DNA of 37,510 nucleotides from Verrucomicrobiota bacterium (GCA_026397715.1 JAPLUN010000261.1:1-37510); one strand, 5' to 3'. Counted from the first letter of the stretch, positions 23,982-32,760 are shown. The notes: a model not told the origin generated them from the sequence alone. Program-made: numbers and translations.

Positions 23982-26429
23982 ATGACACGCCTCCCTGCTT
24001 TTTTAATCCTAGCCAGCACAGCTAGTGCCGCGCCGTTGCCGCCGGTGACGCCTTTTTTGGAACAGCACTGCACCGAGTGCCATGATGGCGATGTGAAGAA
24101 AGGCGGGCTGGATCTCACAGCGCTGTCGTTCAAGCCGGAGGACCGGAAGAACTTTGACCGCTGGGTGAAGGTGTATGATCGTTTGAGCAAAGGCGAGATG
24201 CCGCCTGCGAAGAAGCCCCGGCCTGAGGCTGCGGCAGTGCAGAGCTTTCAGTCAGCGCTCAAGGCGCCTTTGCGTGAGCATGAACTTACGCAGCAGGCGA
24301 AGAACGGACGCACGGTGCTGCGCCGGCTGAACCGCACGGAGTATGAGAATACCGTGCATGATTTGCTGGGAATCGCGCTGCCGCTGAAGCACATCCTGCC
24401 CGAAGACACGCCGCTGCATGGGTTTGACACTGTGGCGGAAGGTCTGCGGTTTTCGCAGCTGCAAATCGAGAAGTATCTGGAGGCGGCTGATGCCGCGCTG
24501 GATGCCGCCATCGTGTTGAGCAAGCGGCCGGTGGGGATCAACCAGCGTTACAGCTACAAGAACGAACAAGGAATTCGCAAAAACCTCGACACGCCGCCAG
24601 GCACCTTGTCGGACAAGACCAATCCGAAGAGTGGGCACCGAGTGATGTTTCGTGAGAACGACAAAGAGGTCATCATGTTCACCACGGGGGACTATCTGGT
24701 GGGCCTGAAGCAGTGCCGCCTGCCCGGTCCGGGCAACTACCGCATCAAGGTCTCCGGCAAGGCTTTCCAGAGCGAGGGCGAGCCGCTGACGCTGATGATC
24801 TACAGCAACAACTACAAGCAGAAGCGCCTGCTGAGCTACTGCGAGCTGCCGGCGGACAAGCCCCGCGAGTTTGAATTCACCACGCGCCTGGATGGCACCG
24901 AGCACATCGTGATCAACTGTGATCGTGTGGGCCGCGATAAAAAGGGGCAGAACATCTACAACGCAGGGGCTGCTGAATTCCAGGGAACGGGGCTCGCGAT
25001 GCAATGGATCGAAGTGGAGGGGCCGCTGTCTGCTGAGTGGCCACCAGTGAGCCTGAAGAAAGCACTGGGGGATGTGCCGCTAACTGAACTGGGAGACAAG
25101 CAGAGGAAGTTTCGCGATGGCAAGCAACTCGGATATGAACTCGCGCCTACGGATGTGAGGATGGCGATTGCCAGCGGGCTGAGTGGATTTGCGGCGCGTG
25201 CTTTCCGGCGGCCGTTGGAGCAGGATGAGGCGGCTCCTTACATCGCTCTGGCCACGCAGTCGCTGGAGGCGGGCAGCACCTTTGAAGATGCCATGCGCGT
25301 GGGCTTGCGCGCCATTTTAACGTCACCTGCCTTCCTGCTTTTGGAAGAGCATCCGGGCAGGCTCAGTGATCGCGCCCTGGCCACTCGGCTGGCGTATTTC
25401 CTCACGAGCTCGATGCCCGATGACGAACTGATGAAGGTGGCCGATGCCGGGAAGTTGAGCCAACCGGCGGTGCTGAGAGCCCAGACGGAGCGTCTGCTCA
25501 AAGGACCGAAAGCGGCGACGTTCGTGACTAACTTTGTGGGCCAATGGCTGGAGCTGCGCAACATCGACGCGACCACGCCGGATACGAAGCTTTACCCTGA
25601 ATACGACATGCTGCTGAAGCTGGGCATGGTCACGGAAACGGAGGCATTTTTTAATGAGCTGCTGACCCAGAATCTGCCGGTGAGCAATCTCATCCACAGT
25701 GACTTTGCCATGATGAACAACCGCCTGGCGGAGCATTACGAACTGCCGGGCGTTGCCGGTGAGCAATTCCGCCGTGTGTCATTGCCGAAGGACAGTGTGC
25801 GTGGTGGAGTGCTCACGCAGGCCAGTGTGCTCAAAGTCACGGCGAATGGGACGGTCACATCGCCGGTGATTCGCGGCGCCTGGGTCATGAAGCATCTGCT
25901 GGGGCAGCCACCGCCACCTCCTCCGGGCAATGTGGCGGGCATTGAGCCGGATACACGCGGCAGCACCACCATTCGCGAACAACTGGCGAAGCACCGTGAC
26001 AGTGAGAGCTGCGCCTCCTGTCACCGGCAGATTGACCCGCCAGGGTTTGCCCTGGAGAGCTTTGATGTCATCGGCGGTTTCCGTGAGAACTACCGCTCCA
26101 ATGAGAAGGGGGCCAATGTGAAGCGCAAACTCCATGGACAGAACATCTGGCAGTACAAGGAGGGCCTGCCGGTGGATGCCAGCGGGGAGCTGGCGGATGG
26201 CCGTAAGTTTCAGGGCATCACAGAATTCAAGAAGCTGCTGCTGGAGCAGCAGGACCAGGTCATGCGCGCTCTCGCCGGAAATCTGGTCACCTACGGCACG
26301 GGTGCAGGCATTCAGTTCGCTGATCGCGATGCGATCGATGCCATCAGCAAGCAAGCCAAAGCCGACGGCTCTGGGCTGCGTTCCCTGGTCCATGCGGTGG
26401 TGCAGTCTCCGCTGTTTTTGAGCAAGTAA
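23982..26429 (+). CDS. DUF1592-family protein with cytochrome-c domain (planctomycete/verrucomicrobial type)
   Basis: An exported 815-residue protein with a short signal (MTRLPAFLILASTASA). The N-terminal PSCyt1-like domain has a haem-type EQHCTECHDG (CxxCH at 30-34) and a MPPAKKPRP methionine loop. Then come RRLNRTEYENTVHDLLG (DUF1587), the ARAFRRPLEQDE segment (DUF1595), LATRLAYFLTSSMPDDEL (DUF1592), RRVSLPKDSVRGGVLTQASV with PPPPPGNV (DUF1588), and a second cysteine motif, SCASCHRQIDPPGFALE, before DUF1585. These large proteins abound in Planctomycetes and Verrucomicrobia and are suspected to act in extracellular or periplasmic polysaccharide oxidation; the role is unproven. It is 29 bp upstream of its usual DUF1552 partner. 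Confidence 0.92.
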   Translation: MTRLPAFLILASTASAAPLPPVTPFLEQHCTECHDGDVKKGGLDLTALSFKPEDRKNFDRWVKVYDRLSKGEMPPAKKPRPEAAAVQSFQSALKAPLREHELTQQAKNGRTVLRRLNRTEYENTVHDLLGIALPLKHILPEDTPLHGFDTVAEGLRFSQLQIEKYLEAADAALDAAIVLSKRPVGINQRYSYKNEQGIRKNLDTPPGTLSDKTNPKSGHRVMFRENDKEVIMFTTGDYLVGLKQCRLPGPGNYRIKVSGKAFQSEGEPLTLMIYSNNYKQKRLLSYCELPADKPREFEFTTRLDGTEHIVINCDRVGRDKKGQNIYNAGAAEFQGTGLAMQWIEVEGPLSAEWPPVSLKKALGDVPLTELGDKQRKFRDGKQLGYELAPTDVRMAIASGLSGFAARAFRRPLEQDEAAPYIALATQSLEAGSTFEDAMRVGLRAILTSPAFLLLEEHPGRLSDRALATRLAYFLTSSMPDDELMKVADAGKLSQPAVLRAQTERLLKGPKAATFVTNFVGQWLELRNIDATTPDTKLYPEYDMLLKLGMVTETEAFFNELLTQNLPVSNLIHSDFAMMNNRLAEHYELPGVAGEQFRRVSLPKDSVRGGVLTQASVLKVTANGTVTSPVIRGAWVMKHLLGQPPPPPPGNVAGIEPDTRGSTTIREQLAKHRDSESCASCHRQIDPPGFALESFDVIGGFRENYRSNEKGANVKRKLHGQNIWQYKEGLPVDASGELADGRKFQGITEFKKLLLEQQDQVMRALAGNLVTYGTGAGIQFADRDAIDAISKQAKADGSGLRSLVHAVVQSPLFLSK

Positions 26430-26458
26430 GCGACCGTTCAATTCGATTCCATCACATT

Positions 26459-27739
26459 ATGATCACACGCCCCGCCATTTCCCGCCGCGCTTTTCTGCAC
26501 GGTTCCGGTGTCTCGCTGGCCCTGCCGTTTCTTGAGGCCATGATGCCGCGTCTGTCGAGCGCTGCGGCTGCCATGCCGCCAAAGCGCATGGTGTTTGCCT
26601 GTGCTTCGCTGGGCATATACGGGCCTTCGTTGTTTCCGAAGGAGACGGGGCGTGGGTACACTCTGACGCCTTATCTGGAAGCGCTGAAGGATCATCGCGA
26701 TGACTTCACGGTGCTTTCAGGAGTGTGCCATCCAGATCAGGCTGGGGCGGACGGGCATACGTCAGAGATGACTTGGCTGACTTCGGCGCGTGGGCCGGGT
26801 CTCGGCGGCTTCCGCAACACGGTGTCGATTGATCAGTTCGTGGCGGAGAAGATTGGCTACGAGACGCGCTATCCTTCGCTGGTGCTCAGCTCTGCGGGGC
26901 AGAGCAGCCAGAGCTACACGCGCAGTGGCGTGATGGTGCAGGCGCAGTCGAAGCCCTCGCAGGTCTTTGCCAAGCTCTTCCTCGATGGTACTCCGGGAGA
27001 GATCAGCAACCAGATGCGCAAGCTCAAGGAGGGGCGCAGCATCATGGACACGGTGCAGGCGGAGGCGAAGCGCTTTGAGCGCCGCGTGGGTGCGGCGGAC
27101 AAGGAGAAGCTGGATGAGTACTACACCTCCGTGCGTGAGATGGAGGAGCGCATGCTCAGGTCTGAGGCGTGGGTTCAGAAGCCCAAGCCTAAGGTAGATG
27201 CGAAGCCGCCGACGGACATTGAGAATGAGGCTGACCTCATTGCGCGCATGAAGCTGCTTTTTGATCTGATTCCGCTGGCGCTGCAAACGGACAGCACCCG
27301 GGCGATCACGGTGCTGGTGCAGGGCCGGGGAGATGTGCCACTCATCAATGGGGTGACCATGGCGCATCACAATCTGTCGCATCACGGCCAGGATCCGCTG
27401 AAGATCGAACAGCTTCAGCGGATTGAGCGTGCTGAGTTTGAAGCTTTGAATGGTTTATTTACTTCGCTCAAGGCCAAGAAGGAGGCCAATGGCAGCCTGC
27501 TGGACAACACGATGGTGCTCTTTGGCAGCAATCTGGGGAATGCCAACAGTCATGACTGGCACAACTTGCCGCTGGTGTTTGCGGGTGGTGGTTTCAAACA
27601 TGGTCAGCACCTGGCGTTTGATGCGAAGAACAATCAGCCGATGTGCAATCTCTTCGTGCAGATGCTGCAGCGCATGGGGATTGAGACGGATGAGTTTGGA
27701 TCGAGCACGGGGACGAGTTTGCCGGGCTTGGTGGTGTAG
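26459..27739 (+). CDS. Tat-exported DUF1552 protein
   Basis: A 426-residue protein with a twin-arginine signal (ISRRAFLHGSGVSLALPF) and the DUF1552 body: PKRMVFACASLGIYGP, VLSGVCHPDQAGADGHTSEM, NTVSIDQFVAEKIG, and near the end MVLFGSNLGNANSHDWHNLP and VFAGGGFKHGQHLAF. The fold recalls the alkaline phosphatase/sulfatase-like DUF1501 group, but the reaction is unknown. It follows the DUF1592 gene by 29 bp, a pairing seen throughout Planctomycetes and Verrucomicrobia, so the two probably work together in the periplasm. The second repeat copy lies about 45 bases after the stop. Confidence 0.92.
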   Translation: MITRPAISRRAFLHGSGVSLALPFLEAMMPRLSSAAAAMPPKRMVFACASLGIYGPSLFPKETGRGYTLTPYLEALKDHRDDFTVLSGVCHPDQAGADGHTSEMTWLTSARGPGLGGFRNTVSIDQFVAEKIGYETRYPSLVLSSAGQSSQSYTRSGVMVQAQSKPSQVFAKLFLDGTPGEISNQMRKLKEGRSIMDTVQAEAKRFERRVGAADKEKLDEYYTSVREMEERMLRSEAWVQKPKPKVDAKPPTDIENEADLIARMKLLFDLIPLALQTDSTRAITVLVQGRGDVPLINGVTMAHHNLSHHGQDPLKIEQLQRIERAEFEALNGLFTSLKAKKEANGSLLDNTMVLFGSNLGNANSHDWHNLPLVFAGGGFKHGQHLAFDAKNNQPMCNLFVQMLQRMGIETDEFGSSTGTSLPGLVV

Positions 27740-27785
27740 AGGATGCTCAAACCATCGGCATGCGAAGGGAAATGGGATGCTCGTG

Positions 27786-27895
27786 CTGGCATCGCTACGC
27801 GATGCGAGTGTCAGAATGAGAAGTTTCCATTGCCTACGAGGGGTGTCGCTTCGCTCAACCGCCTCGCTACAGGCTGGGATGGCTCTGCCATCCAT
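27786..27895. repeat. Three-hairpin intergenic repeat, copy 2
   Basis: Same order as copy 1: GCATCGC-TAC-GCGATGC (27789-27805, identical), GAGGGGT...ACCGCCTC (27838-27865, one extra base in the 3' arm) and GGATGGC-TCT-GCCATCC (27877-27893). The third stem differs from copy 1 on both sides in a way that keeps pairing. It lies between convergent genes (stops at 27739 and 27920), where it could act as a two-way transcript end. Confidence 0.8.
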
Positions 27896-27919
27896 CCTGC
27901 AGCACCAGATTTCACCGAG

Positions 27920-29257
27920 CTATTCCTCCACGGCATCAAACACATCGGGCACCGGCGCATGCGCGGCCACCCAAGCTAGGGCTTCTTCTTTGGTCTTGAG
28001 GGTGCCTTCGAGCTGGAGGGTTTGCAGGGTGGTGAGGAGTTTGCCGAGGGCTTTGCCGGCGTGCCAGCCTTGGGCGATGAGATCGGCGCCGGTGATGATG
28101 CGCGGCGGGAGCATGGGTTCGCTGGCGAGTTCTTCGCGCTTGGCGAGGAGGAACTCGTAGTTGTCCAGCCAGCCGTTGGAACCGAGGCAATCAACGCGGT
28201 GGAGGGCGAGCTCGTCATCGAAGGAGGGGCGTGCCATGAAGCGGCGCAGCTTGGCTGTGCGCATCTTTTTGACGTCCTTGAAGACCATGTGGTTTTCCAC
28301 CGCGACGACGGTGGGCTCGATGACGTCGTTGGGGAATTTCATGCGGCGCATGATCTCGCCGGTTTTTTCGGCACCGAGTTTGTCGTGGCCATTGAAGCGG
28401 ATGCGGCCCGTGTCGGCATCTCGCGTTTGCGTGGCGGGCTTGGAGATGTCGTGGAGGAGGACGCTCATGACCAGCGGCAGGGAGACCTCGGCGGGCAGCA
28501 GGCTGAGCATGAGGCGGGTGTGGATGAAGACATCGCCCTCAGGGTGGAACTGCGGGGGCTGCTCGCAGCCTTGGAGAGCAAGAATCTCGGGGAGGAATTG
28601 CTCCATGAGGCCACTGTTGACGAGGAGATCGAAGCCGCGCACGCGATTTGGATGAAGCAACGTTTTGACGAACTCCTCGCGGATGCGCTCGATGCTGACG
28701 CTTTTGATCTTGGAGGCGAGGCCGCAGATGGATTCCCATGTGGCGTGCTCGATGTCGAAGCCCAGCACGGTGGCGAAACGGACGGCGCGCAGCATGCGGA
28801 GGTGGTCTTCTTCAAAGCGGTCTTTGGCGACACCGATGGCTCGCAGCAGGCCCATGCGGAGGTCCACCTGACCGCCCACGTAGTCGATGACCTGGTTTGT
28901 AAGCGGGTCGAAGAAGAGGCCGTTGATGGTGAAATCCCGGCGCTGGGCGTCGAGCTCCGGGGTGGAGTAGGTGACGCTGTCCGGGCGGCGACCGTCGCTG
29001 TAGCTGCCGTCGCTGCGGAAGGTGGCGACTTCGATGTGGTGGTGATCGAGGCGGACGATTACGACGCCGAAGTGTGCGCCGACCGTTTGAGCGCCGGGGA
29101 AGAGGGCGACGACTTGCTCGGGCGTGGCGCTGGTGGCGACATCGAAGTCTTTGGCCTCGCGACCGAGGAGCATGTCGCGCACGCAGCCGCCGGCGAGGAG
29201 GGCGGTGTGGCCGGCGTGGGTGAGCTTTTGGATGACTTTGATGGCGGTGGCGCGCAT
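27920..29257 (-). CDS. cca: CCA tRNA nucleotidyltransferase / poly(A) polymerase family, with HD domain
   Basis: Adds or repairs the 3' CCA of tRNAs; close relatives are poly(A) polymerases. The class II nucleotidyltransferase head has LLAGGCVRDMLLGREAKDFD (GG, R and DxD residues), RRDFTINGLFFDP, the GVAKDRFEEDHLRMLRAVRF RNA-binding helices and then an HD domain (FHPEGDVFIHT, VLLHDISKP). The HD-containing architecture and 445-residue length are usual for verrucomicrobial CCA enzymes. I use ATG 29257 because the upstream extension to 29401 is proline-rich, non-conserved sequence. CCA and poly(A) specificity cannot be separated here; tRNA-Ser in this window encodes its own CCA while tRNA-Ala does not. 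Confidence 0.85.
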   Translation of the reverse strand: MRATAIKVIQKLTHAGHTALLAGGCVRDMLLGREAKDFDVATSATPEQVVALFPGAQTVGAHFGVVIVRLDHHHIEVATFRSDGSYSDGRRPDSVTYSTPELDAQRRDFTINGLFFDPLTNQVIDYVGGQVDLRMGLLRAIGVAKDRFEEDHLRMLRAVRFATVLGFDIEHATWESICGLASKIKSVSIERIREEFVKTLLHPNRVRGFDLLVNSGLMEQFLPEILALQGCEQPPQFHPEGDVFIHTRLMLSLLPAEVSLPLVMSVLLHDISKPATQTRDADTGRIRFNGHDKLGAEKTGEIMRRMKFPNDVIEPTVVAVENHMVFKDVKKMRTAKLRRFMARPSFDDELALHRVDCLGSNGWLDNYEFLLAKREELASEPMLPPRIITGADLIAQGWHAGKALGKLLTTLQTLQLEGTLKTKEEALAWVAAHAPVPDVFDAVEE

Positions 29258-29400
29258 GTGAGAGATTTGGCGTGGCGGGCGTGGGGGGTCAACTTGAACG
29301 GAGGGTTGATGTTGGCCGTTTGAGAGGGCCGGTGGGAATTTGGATATGGTGGGTGTGGCGAAAGCGGCGCTGAAGACGCCGCATTGATTCGCTGCGCTCA

Positions 29401-29449
29401 CCCTTCGGGCAGCCTGCGGCTGTCTATCTCCGCTGCGCTCCGGTTCCGG
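29401..29449. repeat. Cluster of short tri- and diloop hairpins in the cca-asnC gap
   Basis: The 267-bp gap between the divergent cca and asnC genes contains CCC-TTC-GGG (29401-29409), CAGCC-TGC-GGCTG (29410-29422) and CCGG-TT-CCGG (29440-29449), all short stems with tiny loops. It differs in sequence from the repeats at 23754 and 27786 but is similar in style. Nearer the gene, TACAAT at 29506 could be a -10 for asnC, though no good -35 is seen. Confidence 0.4.
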
Positions 29450-29524
29450 GGACGCTGGCGCGTGGATTCGTGCTGCTTTCCGCTGTTCAAATCGGGGACT
29501 GGCGTTACAATCGCGGCCCCTTAT

Positions 29525-30004
29525 ATGGACCCGCTCATCGAACTGCTCCGCAACAACTCCAACCGCAGCCCCAAAGAGATCGCTCTCGCACTGGGGCTCG
29601 CCGAATCCGAAATCACCGCCCGCATTGCCGCGGCGGAGGCGGATGGCACGATCCTGGGGTATAGCGCCGTAGTCGACCGTCTGAAGGCGGGGGACCGCCG
29701 CGTGACGGCGCTGATCGAGGTGCGCATCTCGCCGGAGCGTGATGGCGGCTTTGACCGTCTGGCACGCCGGATTTCGAAATTTGATCAGGTGCGCGACTGC
29801 TTTCTCATGAGCGGCGGCTATGACCTGGCCGTGATTGTGGAGGGCAAGGACCTCCTGGATGTGGCGACTTTTGTGTCCGAAAAACTCAGCACCTTGGGAG
29901 GCGTGCTGTCCACGGCCACGCGCTTTGAATTGAAGGCGTACAAGGAAAACGGGTTCCTCGCGAACGGTGGCGGCGATGAAGAGCGTCTGCCGGTGAGTCC
30001 ATGA
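29525..30004 (+). CDS. Lrp/AsnC family transcriptional regulator
   Basis: A 159-residue regulator with an N-terminal winged helix-turn-helix (MDPLIELLRNNSNRSPKEIA, LGLAESEITARIAAAEADG, then ILGYSAVVD) and a C-terminal RAM/ligand domain with ALIEVRISPERDGGFDRLA, VRDCFLMSGGYDLAVIVEG. These proteins sense amino acids and usually control adjacent amino acid genes. The start at ATG 29525 matches the family's N-terminus; the frame to 29384 upstream runs through the hairpin cluster. It lies 20 bp before the aminotransferase, and this regulator-aminotransferase pairing is common. Confidence 0.88.
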   Translation: MDPLIELLRNNSNRSPKEIALALGLAESEITARIAAAEADGTILGYSAVVDRLKAGDRRVTALIEVRISPERDGGFDRLARRISKFDQVRDCFLMSGGYDLAVIVEGKDLLDVATFVSEKLSTLGGVLSTATRFELKAYKENGFLANGGGDEERLPVSP

Positions 30005-30024
30005 GCTGAGAGGAACCTGAGGTC

Positions 30025-31203
30025 ATGGAATACGACAACAAAATTTCAAACATCATTCGCGATTTGCCGCGCTCCGGCATCCGCGATTTCTTCGAACTCG
30101 TCATCGGCCGCACCGATGTCATTTCGCTCGGTGTCGGCGAGCCCGACAAACCGACCCCGTGGCCGATCCGCGAGGCGGTGATCCGCTCGCTGGAAAAAGG
30201 CCAGACGAGCTACACCTCGAATCTTGGACTCGAATCGCTGCGCATTGGCATCAGCGAGTATGTGACGAAGCACTTCCGCACGACCTATGATCCGAAGACG
30301 GAGATTTTGGTGACGGTGGGTGTGTCTGAGGCGCTGGACATCGCCTTCCGTGCGGTGTTGAATCCGGGAGACGAAGTGATCTATCATGAGCCGTGTTACG
30401 TGAGCTACTCACCGAGCATCAAGATGGCCTATGGCGTGCCGGTCGTGGTGCAGACGCGTGAAGAGAACGAGTTTGCGCTGATGGCCGAGGATGTGGAGAA
30501 GGCGATCACGCCGAGGACGAAGGTCATTGCGCTGAACTTCCCGACGAATCCGACGGGTGGCATCATGCCGCATGAGGAACTGGCGAAAATCGCCGCGCTG
30601 GCAGTGAAGCATGATCTGCTGGTCTTCACCGACGAGATCTACAGCGAGTTGCTCTATGATGGGCGCAAGCACAAGAGCATCGTCGAGTTTCCCGGGATGC
30701 GTGAGCGCACGATTCTGCTGCACGGCTTCAGCAAGGCCTTTGCCATGACTGGCTGGCGTCTCGGCTATGCCTGTGCTCCGGCACCACTGCGTGAGGCGAT
30801 GATGAAGATTCACCAGTACTGCATGCTGTGTGCTCCGATCATGAGCCAGATGGCCGGCATTGAAGCGCTCAAGATGGGTGAGACTGCGTATGAGGACATG
30901 CGGCAAAGCTACGAGCAGCGGCGCAATCTCATCGTCAGCCGACTCAACGGGATGGGTCTGCATTGCTTCAATCCGGGCGGTGCCTTCTATGTGTTTCCGG
31001 AGATCCGCAGCACGGGGCTGACGAGCAAGGAATTCGCCATTCAGCTGCTGGAGAAGAAGAGTGTGGCCGTTGTCCCTGGCAGTGCTTTCAGCAGTGCGGG
31101 TGAAGGATTTGTGCGCTGCTGCTACGCGACTGCTCCCGAACTCATCGCGAAGGCGATGGATCTGATGGAGGAGTTTGTGAACGAGGTGCGCGGGAAGAAA
31201 TGA
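30025..31203 (+). CDS. PLP-dependent class I/II aminotransferase
   Basis: Fold type I aminotransferase (392 residues) with all expected residues: SLGVGEPDKPTP near the N-terminus, TVGVSEALDIAFRA, NFPTNPTGG (Asn175 contacts PLP), TDEIYSELLY (Asp203, Tyr206), the Schiff-base lysine in HGFSKAFAMTGWRLGY (Lys237) and Arg246. It resembles the aspartate/PatA-like subgroup. The amino donor is not defined, but the preceding AsnC regulator suggests control by an amino acid. A strong hairpin follows the stop at 31201-31203 by 7 bases. Confidence 0.9.
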   Translation: MEYDNKISNIIRDLPRSGIRDFFELVIGRTDVISLGVGEPDKPTPWPIREAVIRSLEKGQTSYTSNLGLESLRIGISEYVTKHFRTTYDPKTEILVTVGVSEALDIAFRAVLNPGDEVIYHEPCYVSYSPSIKMAYGVPVVVQTREENEFALMAEDVEKAITPRTKVIALNFPTNPTGGIMPHEELAKIAALAVKHDLLVFTDEIYSELLYDGRKHKSIVEFPGMRERTILLHGFSKAFAMTGWRLGYACAPAPLREAMMKIHQYCMLCAPIMSQMAGIEALKMGETAYEDMRQSYEQRRNLIVSRLNGMGLHCFNPGGAFYVFPEIRSTGLTSKEFAIQLLEKKSVAVVPGSAFSSAGEGFVRCCYATAPELIAKAMDLMEEFVNEVRGKK

Positions 31204-31210
31204 ACTTCAT

Positions 31211-31248
31211 GCCAGGCGGGAATGCGTTCACATGCGTTCCCGTCTGGC
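31211..31248. terminator. Intrinsic terminator shared by convergent genes
   Basis: The arms GCCAGGCGGGAATGC (31211-31225) and GCGTTCCCGTCTGGC (31234-31248) pair over 15 bp with two G-T wobbles around an 8-base loop, followed by GATTTTCC. It lies 7 bases past the aminotransferase stop, and its right arm forms the last codons of the convergent nitrilase gene (stop 31230-31228), so coding and termination share the same DNA. Confidence 0.65.
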
Positions 31249-32133
31249 GATTTTCCTGGCGGGTGGTGTGCGGGCGCTTTCGTCGATCTGCACTTCCTCA
31301 GGCGTGAGGTTCACGTTGAGCTGCGAGGGATTGGTTTCTTTGCGTCGGCGATGGGCCTCGTGAATGACGGCTTCGGGCACTTCGACGCGCAGCGCGTGCC
31401 AGCCTTGATGGACGAGACGGGTGTCTTCAGAGCGGTCATAGGCTTCGAACGCCTTGAGCGCTGGAAGGTACATGGCGATCTTGCCGAGGTTCACATTGAC
31501 CATGCTGGAGTCGCATTTGCCGACGAGGGGGCAGACGAGGACGGCGCAGCCGAGCTCGATGGCGCGGGCGGAGGCGCAGCGGGTGACGCGCTCGCTGCCG
31601 TAGAGGGTTTCCGTGGCGCTGGGAACGAGGAGGAGGTCGATGTTGAGGCCGCGCAGACGCGCGCTGAGCTCCGGCACCTCGATGTCGAGGCAGATGATGA
31701 CCGCGACGCGCAGGCCGGACATTTCGAAGACGAACAGTTCGCGGCCTGCTCTGAACTCATGCTCCCATGGGGTGAGGAAAAGTTTGTCCTGATGAAGGAC
31801 GCGGCCGTCACTGAAGATGAGGGCGCGATTGTAGAGGTGCTTGGTCGCGGGATCGAAATAGGGGGCGGTGCCGACGATGGCGTGCTTGCCCTTGCGGCAG
31901 AGGCGCTGCCTGAGCTTGGGCATGAGGTCCACCCAGACGACTTTGGCGATGTCTTCCATGTCTGCGTCCGGAGGCAGCAGGGGCTCCAGGGCGGCCCAGA
32001 GGTATTCAGGGAGAAGGACGATGTCCAAACCGCCATCCCAGGCGGTTTCGACCCGGTGCATGACTTCCTCGGCAAAGGCATCCACGGTTTTTCCTGCATC
32101 TCCCACATCGAAGGTCCAGGCTTCGACTTTCAC
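31228..32133 (-). CDS. Carbon-nitrogen hydrolase (nitrilase superfamily)
   Basis: A 301-residue amidase/nitrilase-like enzyme. The catalytic triad is visible as Glu43 in LLPEYL, Lys117 in HQDKLFLTPWE and Cys148 in VIICLDIEVPE, followed by the family's NIDLLLVPSATE and conserved C-terminal half. I place the start at GTG 32133, which overlaps the TGA of the PAS gene as GTGA; the open frame extends to 32286 but overlaps that gene's C-terminal cysteine motif. The substrate (amide, nitrile, N-carbamoyl compound) is not evident. The C-terminal tail is basic (ARKIARRERM). The pair probably forms one operon. Confidence 0.85.
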   Translation of the reverse strand: MKVEAWTFDVGDAGKTVDAFAEEVMHRVETAWDGGLDIVLLPEYLWAALEPLLPPDADMEDIAKVVWVDLMPKLRQRLCRKGKHAIVGTAPYFDPATKHLYNRALIFSDGRVLHQDKLFLTPWEHEFRAGRELFVFEMSGLRVAVIICLDIEVPELSARLRGLNIDLLLVPSATETLYGSERVTRCASARAIELGCAVLVCPLVGKCDSSMVNVNLGKIAMYLPALKAFEAYDRSEDTRLVHQGWHALRVEVPEAVIHEAHRRRKETNPSQLNVNLTPEEVQIDESARTPPARKIARRERM

Positions 32134-32657
32134 ATATCCACGCTGGGGAAGTATCGCGGCATACACTTGGGGCACAGGCCGTGCGTGAAAGTGATGGCTG
32201 AATATTGCCAGAGATACTCTTCGATGGGACGCCAATCGCCGGTGGCGACCTGGATGTCTTTGCAATTGGCGCAGATGGGCAGCCATTCGTGCAACCGGGT
32301 CTGTGAGGGCAGTTCCGTGGCATGCGTTGAAAAGCCACGCACCACGTCTTCCACCACATCCGGGGTATAGGTGGCGAGAAAACGCTGCGTGGTGCCGGAG
32401 GAGTCTGTGAGGTGTCGTTCAAAGATCTGCTTTTCTCCCCGCAAGGCTCCTTGGATGTGCGCGCGGTTCAGTTCATAGAGGGACGGACCCAGAAGCTCCT
32501 GCAGGGAGATTTCCGCCATATCTTCCTGAGATTTGTCAAACCAGCGCTGATAGGCCCGGCTGGAGAAAGTACAGCGTTCGTCGGCGGTCCAGTAGGCAAC
32601 CATGGCGTGCATTTGGTTGACAATGCTGAATGCCGCGTGGGTTCGGCCTGATCTCAT
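32130..32657 (-). CDS. PAS-domain protein with C-terminal four-cysteine motif
   Basis: A 175-residue soluble protein. Residues about 8-115 form a PAS fold (IVNQMHAMVAYWTADERCTF, RAYQRWFDKSQEDM, RHLTDSSGTTQRFLATYTPD). The tail LPICANCKDIQVATGDWRPI continues to FTHGLCPKCMPRYFP, with cysteines 129, 132, 162 and 165. The same 'LPICxxCKxIRDxxGxW...SHGxCPxC' tail is found on many sensor proteins, mainly in Deltaproteobacteria and Verrucomicrobia, and may bind zinc or sense redox state. There is no kinase, cyclase or DNA-binding domain. The stop overlaps the GTG start of the nitrilase-like enzyme, so a sensing or binding role linked to that enzyme is possible but unproven. Confidence 0.82.
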   Translation of the reverse strand: MRSGRTHAAFSIVNQMHAMVAYWTADERCTFSSRAYQRWFDKSQEDMAEISLQELLGPSLYELNRAHIQGALRGEKQIFERHLTDSSGTTQRFLATYTPDVVEDVVRGFSTHATELPSQTRLHEWLPICANCKDIQVATGDWRPIEEYLWQYSAITFTHGLCPKCMPRYFPSVDM

Positions 32658-32760
32658 TTTGGATCTCTCGCTCGCGCCTTGGTGAGCTGTTTTGGATAGG
32701 GGAAAAGCCCTTGGACATCATTCGGCATGACACCGAAAGACAAGAAAAAACTGGGAGGCC

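Noticed and set aside
23754..27895. CRISPR array or insertion sequence ends
   Set aside because: Only two copies about 4 kb apart, with intact genes between them that are typical chromosomal pairs; no transposase, target duplication or spacer pattern.
28022..29323. 433-codon plus-strand frame
   Set aside because: Antisense to the CCA-adding enzyme gene; acidic/glycine-rich translation without a domain pattern.
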